Shown here: positions 7,434 to 13,314 of the stretch, piece by piece
Numbering within the stretch: position 1 is the first letter of the stretch
How the letters are laid out: each line of letters starts with the position of its first letter
Assembly: GCA_903958915.1 (NCBI GenBank)
Contig: CAJBVC010000686.1
Location: 1 to 13,314, forward strand
Length of the DNA stretch: 13,314 bases
Direction of reading: 5' to 3'
Origin: an uncultured beta proteobacterium
GTDB taxonomy: Bacteria; Pseudomonadota; Gammaproteobacteria; Burkholderiales; Burkholderiaceae_C
The notes under the pieces: model-generated
Database searches by the model: none
The model's input: the letters and a program-made list of their open reading frames with translations, nothing else
Told to the model about the DNA's origin: nothing
Translations under genes and position numbers: made by a program

Positions 7434-8408
7434 ATGAATAAGCTCTGGTTTTTTGTGCGCCGTCTGCTCCAGGGCGTGGTCACACTGTTGGTCATTGCCG
7501 TGATCAATTTTGTGTTGATCCGAATGGCCCCAGGAGATCCTGCGATGGTGATGGCAGGTGAAGCGGGCTCGGGTGACGAGCTGTTTCTGCAACAACTGCG
7601 CGAACGCTTCGACCTTGATCGGCCGTTACCGGCTCAACTTGCGAGCTACCTCGGCCATCTGTTGCGCGGCGACTTAGGTGATTCCTACCGGCAGCAGCAA
7701 CCCGTATTGGATTTGATACTGGAGCGATTGCCCGCCACGTTGCTGCTCACAGGCACAGCCTTGATCATTTCGCTCGCAATGGGGGTGTCTTTAGGCGTGT
7801 GGGCTAGTGCTCGAGTGGGGACCTGGAAAGACAGTGCCATTTCTGCGCTAGCCACATTGTTTTATGCGACACCGCTGTACTGGTTAGCGCTTTTAGCGGT
7901 GCTCATCTTTTCCTTATGGCTACCGTGGCTACCGCCTTATGGCTATTCCACTGTGGGCGCCGGATATACGGGGATGGCGCACCTGCTTGACGTGGCGCAA
8001 CATCTGGTGCTCCCGACATTGGTGCTTGCAATGTTCTACATGGCCATTTATGCACGAATGACACGCGCATCGATGCTTGAGGTGGCAAGTCAGGACTTTG
8101 TGCGGGTCGCGCGATCCAAAGGGCTTTCCCCCGGGCGTATTCAGCGCGCGCATATCCTGCGTAACGCACTGCTTCCAGTGGTTACCATGGCAGGGTTGCA
8201 AGCCGGCGCGATGGTCGGTGGGGCTGTGCTAATCGAAACCGTATTTGCCTGGCCCGGTATTGGTCGGTTACTTTTCGATGCGCTGGCACAGCGCGACTAC
8301 AGCCTATTGCTGGGGACCTTTTTATTCACCGCGGCGCTCGCCGTCGCCTTCAATGTGGTTACCGACCTCGTGTACACGTTGGTGGATCCACGCATCGAAC
8401 TCTCATGA
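7434..8408 (+). CDS. ABC transporter permease, DppB/OppB type
   Basis: A 324-residue inner-membrane permease, first of a heterodimeric pair. It has the DppB/OppB pattern: an N-terminal membrane helix (FVRRLLQGVVTLLVIAVIN), then the MAPGDPAMVMAG segment typical of the family, a periplasmic part with FDLDRPLPAQ, and about five further helices in the BPD_transp_1 domain. The cytoplasmic EAA-type loop, which docks on the ATPase, is at VARSKGLSPGRIQRAHILRN (220-239 region). Its stop overlaps the next start by 4 bases (ATGA), indicating coupled translation and paired stoichiometry with the second permease. The ribosome binding site ahead of the ATG is weak. Confidence 0.95.
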   Translation: MNKLWFFVRRLLQGVVTLLVIAVINFVLIRMAPGDPAMVMAGEAGSGDELFLQQLRERFDLDRPLPAQLASYLGHLLRGDLGDSYRQQQPVLDLILERLPATLLLTGTALIISLAMGVSLGVWASARVGTWKDSAISALATLFYATPLYWLALLAVLIFSLWLPWLPPYGYSTVGAGYTGMAHLLDVAQHLVLPTLVLAMFYMAIYARMTRASMLEVASQDFVRVARSKGLSPGRIQRAHILRNALLPVVTMAGLQAGAMVGGAVLIETVFAWPGIGRLLFDALAQRDYSLLLGTFLFTAALAVAFNVVTDLVYTLVDPRIELS

Positions 8409-9247
8409 ACAACGGTTTTTGGAGGCGCTTTAAGCGCAATCGAGCGGCGCTTGCAGGCGCTTTCACTTTGATTCTTGTCGCCACTTGCGCACTGACCGCA
8501 CCGTGGCTGGCCGGAAACGAACCCTGGGCGATGGTGCAGCAACCGTTCCTGTCGCCGGGGCAACTGCCCGGATTGCCACTGGGTTCCGATGCACTTGGAC
8601 GTGACGTTGCTTCTGGCCTACTACACGGTGCACGCGTGTCAATGCTCATTGGACTCACGGCCACAACCGTTGCGCTACTTCTGGGCATTGGCTTGGGCGC
8701 CATTGCCGGGTATCACGGCGGATGGGTCGATGCGGTTTTGATGCGATTTACGGAATTGTTTCAGGCTGTTCCGGGATTTGCGTTTGCAGTGGTGTTGGTA
8801 GCAATCTTCCAACCTTCAGTGCAGTCCATCGTTGCTGCAATTGCGATTGTGTCTTGGCCTCCAGTAGCGCGGCTCGTGCGGGGTGAATTTCTTACTCTCC
8901 GAGGGCGCGAGTTCGTTGCCGCTGCGCAGCTCGCAGGACAAAGTAGCATGAAGATAATCTTTACACAGATTCTTCCGAATGCAGTTTCTCCTATCGTCGT
9001 CATGGGTTCGCTCATGGTCGCCAGCTCGATTCTGTTGGAGTCAGCACTAAGTTTTCTGGGTCTGGGAGATCCAAATGTGATGAGCTGGGGCTATATGGTG
9101 GGTGCAGCACGCACCGCACTGCGCCAAGCATGGTGGGTCGCAATGTTCCCGGGACTGGCGATCATGATCACAGTTTTGTCTCTGAACCTAGTCGGTGAAG
9201 GCTTAGCCGATGGTTTGAACGCTCGCCTTGACGGGAGAGCACGTTGA
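8405..9247 (+). CDS. ABC transporter permease, DppC/OppC type
   Basis: A 280-residue inner-membrane permease, second of the pair. The N-terminus FWRRFKRNRAALAGAF is the characteristic DppC/OppC start (basic stretch followed by the first helix). The segment LPLGSDALGRDVASGLLHG is the family's conserved periplasmic motif, and ARVSMLIGLTAT begins the BPD_transp_1 domain. AAQLAGQSSMKIIFTQILPN is the EAA loop that contacts the ATPase, and LESALSFLGLGDPNVMSWG is the conserved later segment. About six membrane helices are visible and the length is normal. Both ends overlap neighbours: ATGA with the first permease and TTGA with the ATPase gene. No separate ribosome binding site is evident, which fits translational coupling. 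Confidence 0.95.
   Translation: MNNGFWRRFKRNRAALAGAFTLILVATCALTAPWLAGNEPWAMVQQPFLSPGQLPGLPLGSDALGRDVASGLLHGARVSMLIGLTATTVALLLGIGLGAIAGYHGGWVDAVLMRFTELFQAVPGFAFAVVLVAIFQPSVQSIVAAIAIVSWPPVARLVRGEFLTLRGREFVAAAQLAGQSSMKIIFTQILPNAVSPIVVMGSLMVASSILLESALSFLGLGDPNVMSWGYMVGAARTALRQAWWVAMFPGLAIMITVLSLNLVGEGLADGLNARLDGRAR
9233..9237 (+). promoter_or_regulatory. Ribosome binding site supporting a TTG start
   Basis: GGGAG sits six bases before the TTG at 9244 that overlaps the permease stop codon. It supports use of this unusual start for the ATPase, whose sequence reaches its first conserved strand about eight residues later. Confidence 0.6.
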
Positions 9248-10872
9248 ACACGCCGCCGGTGTTACAGGTACAAGGCCTGTCAATTCGGTTGCCAGCGGGC
9301 GCTGACCGCACGCTTGCCGTCCAGGAGGTGAGTTTTTCGCTTGGCGCGGGACAAACGTTGTGCCTAGTGGGTGAAAGTGGATCAGGCAAATCAATGATCG
9401 CCAGCGCAGTGATGGGGTTGCTGCCCACACCGCAAGTTGCACCAGTGGCCGGACGCATTCTGTTTGAGGGCCGCGATTTGCTCGAGCTTGGCGAAAGCGA
9501 CCTGCGCGTACTGCGGGGACAGCGAATGGGCATGGTCTTTCAAGAGCCGATGACATCACTGAACCCAGTGATGAAAATTGGCGAGCAGATCGGTGAGGTG
9601 CTCGACGCGCACTGCTCACTTTCCACTACGGATCGGCGCGCGCGAATCATTGCAGCTTTAAACGACGTTGGCCTGCCTGAGCCAGAGCTGATTGCCCAAT
9701 CGTTCCCGTTTCGCCTGTCAGGTGGCCAACGTCAGCGGGTGATGATCGCGGCAGCGTTGGTGCTTGAGCCTGTGCTATTGATTGCTGATGAACCGACCAC
9801 GGCGCTGGATGTCACAACACAGGATCAGATATTGAAATTGATGCGCGAGTTGCAGCGCCGCAAAGGCATGGCGCTTCTGTTCATCACGCATGACTTCGGG
9901 GTTGTCGCAGAAATTGCCGATCAGGTAACGGTAATGCGATTCGGAAGCGTCGTCGAGTCGGGCACTGCACAGGAAGTGCTGCGAGCTCCGCAGCATGCCT
10001 ATACCCGCGCGCTAATTGACGCGATCCCACATGGTCGCGCACGCAAAAGCGGTTCATTCACCAGCGCGCCATTACTGGATGTGCAAGGACTATGCAAAAG
10101 CTATCGAGCTTCAAGCGTATTTTTTCGTCGCGGACGCGAAGTGCACGCTGCACGGCATTTGAATTTTTCGCTTGCCCGAGGTGAGACATTGGGCATTGTT
10201 GGCGAATCAGGCTCGGGTAAGTCGACGCTTGGACGGTTGCTCACTGGGCTGGTGCCAAGCGACAGCGGGCAAGTATGCTTTGACGGCAGAATACTTGCGC
10301 CCGAACTGCGGCATCGCCCCGCTGCAGATCGAGCTTGCATCCAAATGGTGTTTCAGGACCCCTATGCGTCGCTCAATCCGCGTCAAACGGTAGGTGCCGC
10401 CATTGCCGCTGGTCCTCTAGCGCAAGGGCAGCCCCGCGACTTGGTAAACATAATGGTGACCGAGCTACTCGGCAAGGTTGGACTAGGCTCCGATGCCGCT
10501 GGTCGCTACCCGCACGAATTCTCTGGTGGTCAACGCCAGCGCGTGGCCATCGCGCGCGCCCTGGCCACACGGCCGCAACTGTTGGTGGCCGACGAACCAG
10601 TATCAGCTCTTGACGTGTCGGTGCAAGCGCAGGTACTCGAACTTTTCGAGCAGCTACGGCGCGAATTTCAACTCAGCATGGTCTTCATCACCCACGACCT
10701 GCGTGTGGCGGCTCAGATGTGTGATCGTGTCGCGGTGATGTATCGCGGGGAAATCATCGAGATCGGCGACACCGCGGATGTACTTGGCAAACCGCAGCAC
10801 GACTACACACGCGAGTTAATAGCAGCAGCGCCGAACTTCTTCTTTAATCAGTCTAAATCATCTATCGCATGA
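9244..10872 (+). CDS. Double ABC ATPase, fused DppD-DppF type
   Basis: A 542-residue cytoplasmic ATPase with two complete nucleotide-binding domains in one chain, the arrangement seen in GsiA and YejF rather than separate DppD and DppF. Domain 1 has Walker A GESGSGKS at 43-50, signature LSGGQRQ at 158-164, Walker B LLIADEP at 178-184 and switch His216. Domain 2 has Walker A at 320-327, signature FSGGQRQ at 427-433, Walker B LLVADEP ending near 452 and His484. Each domain ends with the oligopeptide-transporter tail (PQHAYTRALIDAIP near 249-262; PQHDYTRELIAAAP near 517-530). The cysteine cluster of the iron-sulfur site found in some DppD proteins is absent. Both ATP sites look active. It starts at TTG overlapping the permease stop and ends overlapping the amidase start, so the protein is made in step with its partners. 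Confidence 0.95.
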   Translation: MNTPPVLQVQGLSIRLPAGADRTLAVQEVSFSLGAGQTLCLVGESGSGKSMIASAVMGLLPTPQVAPVAGRILFEGRDLLELGESDLRVLRGQRMGMVFQEPMTSLNPVMKIGEQIGEVLDAHCSLSTTDRRARIIAALNDVGLPEPELIAQSFPFRLSGGQRQRVMIAAALVLEPVLLIADEPTTALDVTTQDQILKLMRELQRRKGMALLFITHDFGVVAEIADQVTVMRFGSVVESGTAQEVLRAPQHAYTRALIDAIPHGRARKSGSFTSAPLLDVQGLCKSYRASSVFFRRGREVHAARHLNFSLARGETLGIVGESGSGKSTLGRLLTGLVPSDSGQVCFDGRILAPELRHRPAADRACIQMVFQDPYASLNPRQTVGAAIAAGPLAQGQPRDLVNIMVTELLGKVGLGSDAAGRYPHEFSGGQRQRVAIARALATRPQLLVADEPVSALDVSVQAQVLELFEQLRREFQLSMVFITHDLRVAAQMCDRVAVMYRGEIIEIGDTADVLGKPQHDYTRELIAAAPNFFFNQSKSSIA

Positions 10873-12287
10873 AGCATGAATTTGAGACGCTCGATGCCAC
10901 GGCAACGGCTGAACTTGTTCGCAGTGGAAAAGCTTCCGCCCTCGAAGTGGTCGAATCCGCATTCGAACGTCTGCATTCGCGCAATCCGGCGCTCAATGCT
11001 GTCATCGACGTATGGGAGAGCGAGGCACTGGACCGAGCCCGGAACGGCGTCCCGATGGGTCTGCTTGCCGGCGTTCCATTCTTGCTGAAAGATACGGTTG
11101 ATTACCCCGGACGACGTTTTGCCAGAGGCTCGAGGCTCCGAGTGAATGTGATGGGCACCGGCCTCGACCCCTGGGTCGCATCCATGCAAGCCCAGGGTGC
11201 GATTTTCATTGGAAAAACGAATACACCCGAGTTCGGCCTGATGGACGTCACCGAACCCCTGGCATTCGGACCGACGCGAAACCCCTGGCGGACCGATGTA
11301 ATAAGTGGAGGTTCAAGCGGCGGCAGTGCCGCAGCAGTGGCGGCTCGCATCACGCCGATCGCACATGGCAGCGATGGTGGTGGGTCCATTCGCTACCCGG
11401 CTGCATGCTGTGGGGTATTTGGCTTTAAACCCTCTCGAGGTCGCACTACGGCAAGCGCACCAGCATTCGACTCACGACTGCACTCGGTAGTGACATCCCA
11501 TGTGCTAACGATCAGCGTCCGCGACAGTGCCCTGGCGTTCGCGGTTGCCGAAGCGGCGCGGCACGACCAAAGCAACCAGTCGGCGGCGCTATTTGTACAC
11601 CATCCCGTACCGCGCAAACTCAAAGTTGCACTCATCATGCGTCCCTTGCACGGCGGGCCACTACCTGAAGCATTCGAAATCACCATGCTTCGCACTGCTG
11701 AGTTGATGCGAAGTCTCGGCCACGAAGTTGTTCCGTGCGATTGGCCGATCGACGCTCCCGGTCTACATGGAGCATTCTTTGATCGGTGGGCCTATTCAGT
11801 GCATTGCGAATTTGCGGACTTGCCAGACACCCAACGCAAGCAACTGCTCGCAGGCATTGAGCCATGGACGCTTGGATTGGCACACGCGGGAGCAGCGCTT
11901 TCGCCAGAGCGCGTGGAGGCAATGGTTCAAAACTGCCTGAAGGCCAGCGCGCAGATGGAGCGATTTCACCGCGAATGGGACATCTTAATGACACCGATAG
12001 CGGCCGAGCACTCAGTGCCTGTGGGTCACCATGCTCCCGATCTTGATTACACAACGTTGCACGAGCGTGTGAGCCGCAACGTTGCCTTTACCCCGCTGCA
12101 AAATATCACCGGTCAACCCGGTATGTCGGTACCGATGGACTGGGCTCCAGACGGGCTACCCGTGGGTGTTCACTTTGCTGCAGGAGTCAATAGAGATGAC
12201 ATGCTATTCCAACTCGCCTATCAACTTGAAGCTGCTCAACCTTGGGCGCAACGTCTTCCACCCAGTCACTCGGGAATAAGTCAATGA
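10869..12287 (+). CDS. Amidase-signature family hydrolase
   Basis: A 472-residue cytoplasmic serine hydrolase of the amidase signature family, which cleaves amides (R-CO-NH-R' or R-CO-NH2) with a Ser-cisSer-Lys triad. The catalytic Lys is Lys74 in AGVPFLLKDTV. The glycine/serine-rich signature starts at GGSSGGSAAAVAAR (147-160) and supplies cis-Ser149. GSDGGGSIRYPAACCG (167-182) supplies the acyl nucleophile Ser173. The C-terminal FTPLQNITGQPGMSVPM segment is also typical. Length is normal and all triad residues are present. Relatives include GatA, fatty acid amide hydrolase, 6-aminohexanoate-cyclic-dimer hydrolase and aryl-acylamidases; lack of gatB/gatC neighbours argues against the tRNA amidotransferase. 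The start overlaps the ATPase stop (ATGA) without a clear ribosome binding site of its own, and its stop overlaps the next gene. It presumably attacks the compound brought in by the ABC importer. Confidence 0.93.
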   Translation: MKHEFETLDATATAELVRSGKASALEVVESAFERLHSRNPALNAVIDVWESEALDRARNGVPMGLLAGVPFLLKDTVDYPGRRFARGSRLRVNVMGTGLDPWVASMQAQGAIFIGKTNTPEFGLMDVTEPLAFGPTRNPWRTDVISGGSSGGSAAAVAARITPIAHGSDGGGSIRYPAACCGVFGFKPSRGRTTASAPAFDSRLHSVVTSHVLTISVRDSALAFAVAEAARHDQSNQSAALFVHHPVPRKLKVALIMRPLHGGPLPEAFEITMLRTAELMRSLGHEVVPCDWPIDAPGLHGAFFDRWAYSVHCEFADLPDTQRKQLLAGIEPWTLGLAHAGAALSPERVEAMVQNCLKASAQMERFHREWDILMTPIAAEHSVPVGHHAPDLDYTTLHERVSRNVAFTPLQNITGQPGMSVPMDWAPDGLPVGVHFAAGVNRDDMLFQLAYQLEAAQPWAQRLPPSHSGISQ

Positions 12288-12964
12288 ACACTCGTCACAT
12301 TGCGCTCCTCGCCTACCCGGCGATGACCGCACTGGACCTCATAGGTCCTCACCATATTCTGTCCATGCTGCCAAATGTGAAGGTACATCTCGTGGCCAAA
12401 GCCCTCGGGCCTATCACCAGTGATCTCGGTTTGGTGATCACACCCAGCGTCACTTTTGACGACTGTCCGTTGCAAGTAGAGGTGTTGTTCGCTCCTGGAG
12501 GCACGCGCGGCACGCTGGAGGCCATGGAAGATGAGGCGACCTTAGCCTTCATGCGCTCACGCGGTCAGCAGGCACGATGGGTGACAAGCGTCTGCACCGG
12601 GTCCCTGATTCTTGGCGCAGCGGGGTTACTGCATGGTCGTCGTGCCACGTCCCATTGGGTGACGCGCGATTTGTTGTCCCGTTTCGGTGCCATTCCTGTG
12701 GCTCAACGAGTGGTTCGGGACGAGCACATCCTCACAGGCGCAGGTGTAACCGCTGGCCTCGACTTCGCTTTGACGCTTGCTGCTGAGATATCAAGCACTG
12801 CGCATGCGCACAAGATTCAGCTTGTAGCTGAATACGATCCTGAGCCACCCTTTGATGCTGGGTCACCAGACCGAGCTGGACCAGAGACTACACAGGCACT
12901 TCGGGAGATGCTAGCGCCCTTTCTGGCGGCGGCCGAGCAAGCTGCAGACCGTTGGCAATCATGA
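12284..12964 (+). CDS. Isonitrile hydratase-like DJ-1/PfpI family protein
   Basis: A 226-residue cytoplasmic protein that closely follows isonitrile hydratase (InhA, about 228 residues, EC 4.2.1.103), which adds water to an isonitrile to give an N-substituted formamide. The N-terminal strand IALLAYPAMTALDLIGPH supplies Asp18. APGGT at 70-74 and the nucleophile elbow TSVCTGSLILGAAGLL supply Cys104 and Thr105. These match the Asp17, Cys101 and Thr102 described for Pseudomonas InhA. RRATSHW and the late PPFDAGSPD segment are also as in that enzyme, so it is the more canonical of the two paralogues in this window. The ATG at 12284 overlaps the amidase stop and follows GGGA at 12272-12275; a longer in-frame start at 12242 lies deep in the amidase gene and is rejected. 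Last gene of the operon. The fold is secure; the substrate is a family-based inference, since many DJ-1 members have other roles. Confidence 0.88.
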   Translation: MNTRHIALLAYPAMTALDLIGPHHILSMLPNVKVHLVAKALGPITSDLGLVITPSVTFDDCPLQVEVLFAPGGTRGTLEAMEDEATLAFMRSRGQQARWVTSVCTGSLILGAAGLLHGRRATSHWVTRDLLSRFGAIPVAQRVVRDEHILTGAGVTAGLDFALTLAAEISSTAHAHKIQLVAEYDPEPPFDAGSPDRAGPETTQALREMLAPFLAAAEQAADRWQS

Positions 12965-13167
12965 GAATTTGGTTTAGGTCCGCACCATTCTCTGGGGGCC
13001 ACGCATGTTTCATGCGGCGGTACGCGCTGCAATGATGCAATACAACTGGGTGTCAGGCGCCGGCGAAACCAAGACCGTTCAAGAGTTCACTTCTAAGGTG
13101 GAGTGAAGAGTTAAATGGGGAACAAGAACAATATTAAGGGTGCGGGTCGCAGTAATGCCCCGTATTT
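12965..13167. other. Short non-coding stretch with a small open frame and a hairpin
   Basis: No recognisable gene. A 33-codon frame (ATG 13005, stop ending 13106) follows a GGGGG at 12995-12999 and encodes a peptide I do not recognise (it begins MFHAAVRAAMMQYNW). An inverted repeat CGCATG-TTT-CATGCG lies at 13002-13016 across its start codon. It could be a remnant of a gene cut off by the intron insertion, or simply the operon's 3' untranslated region. Confidence that the peptide is made is low. Confidence 0.25.
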
Positions 13168-13193
13168 AGTGGCACCTCGGTGCCACTTTTTTT
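13168..13193 (+). terminator. Rho-independent terminator
   Basis: AGTGGCAC at 13168-13175 and GTGCCACT at 13180-13187 form a perfect 8-bp stem with a CTCG loop, followed by a run of seven T (13187-13193). This is a textbook intrinsic terminator for + strand transcripts, placed about 200 bases after the last operon gene. It is also the kind of site into which class C group II introns insert. Confidence 0.9.
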
Positions 13194-13195
13194 GG

Positions 13196-13314
13196 GTGCG
13201 CCCGGCAGGGCGCACTTACTTGGAGGTGAAAGTCCTCTACTCGCCCGGCAAGGGGAAGAGTTAGCCAGAGGCAAGGGTTTCGCGGGTGACTGCGAGTCTG
13301 AAGGAAGCCCGATG
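13196..13314 (+). mobile_element. Group II intron, 5' end, probably class C (cut by window end)
   Basis: The first 119 bases of a group II intron, a self-splicing ribozyme and retroelement that normally also encodes a reverse transcriptase/maturase (not in view). It begins with GTGCG, the group II 5' consensus. A perfect 8-bp stem follows (GTGCGCCC at 13196-13203 with GGCA loop and GGGCGCAC at 13208-13215), then GAGGTGAAAGTCCTC (13223-13237), GTTAGCC (13259-13265), GCAAGGGT (13271-13278) and GAGTCTGAAGGAAGC (13294-13308). The order and wording of these elements follow the start of known class C introns such as that of Oceanobacillus iheyensis. The start lies two bases after the T-run of a Rho-independent terminator, the preferred target of class C introns. 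The same strand as the upstream operon is used. Exon-binding sequences and the maturase would lie beyond the window. Confidence 0.9.

Noticed and set aside
12242..12283. Longer start for the distal DJ-1 gene
   Set aside because: It extends into the amidase coding region and adds residues not found in InhA-like proteins; the ATG at 12284 has the overlap and a ribosome binding site.
10869..12287. Amidase as GatA subunit of tRNA amidotransferase
   Set aside because: No gatB or gatC nearby and the gene is embedded in a transporter operon, which favours a catabolic amidase.
13115..13264. 50-codon ATG frame running through the terminator and into the intron start
   Set aside because: It would have to be read across an intrinsic terminator and the intron boundary, so it is most likely accidental.

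Overview
The window reads as a catabolic or scavenging locus from a Gram-negative bacterium. The TonB-dependent receptor requires an outer membrane, and the moderately GC-rich sequence, dense operon and class C-like group II intron fit a proteobacterium (Burkholderiales-like is a guess; nothing here fixes the genus). All recognised genes are on the + strand.

Layout: (1) 1-1223 holds the C-terminal end of a probable TetR-family regulator, a DJ-1/PfpI protein resembling isonitrile hydratase, and a RidA-fold protein; the first pair overlaps by 4 bases and the second pair nearly abuts. (2) 1224-1904 has no convincing intact gene. It contains a possible decayed LysR remnant on the minus strand and, next to the receptor gene, a 26-bp imperfect palindrome beside a candidate promoter. 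(3) 1905-4289 is a full-length TonB-dependent receptor. (4) 4290-4613 is a non-coding gap with a hairpin and small inverted and direct repeats. (5) 4614-12964 is a tight seven-gene operon: M20D amidohydrolase, family 5 solute-binding protein, two DppB/DppC-type permeases, a double ATPase (DppD-DppF fusion), an amidase-signature hydrolase and a second DJ-1/PfpI protein very like isonitrile hydratase. The last four junctions are start/stop overlaps. (6) 12965-13314 holds no clear gene, then a strong Rho-independent terminator followed after two bases by the 5' end of a group II intron running off the window.

Working model (inference): the receptor takes a scarce organic or metal-bound compound across the outer membrane, the ABC importer moves it into the cytoplasm, and the DJ-1 enzymes, the amidase and the M20 hydrolase dismantle it. 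Isonitrile hydratases turn R-NC into R-NH-CHO, whose amide bond could then be cut by an amidase or M20 enzyme. The cluster could therefore be a pathway for acquiring and degrading isonitrile natural products, some of which bind metals. This is a hypothesis: DJ-1/PfpI proteins have many functions and no substrate can be read from the DNA.
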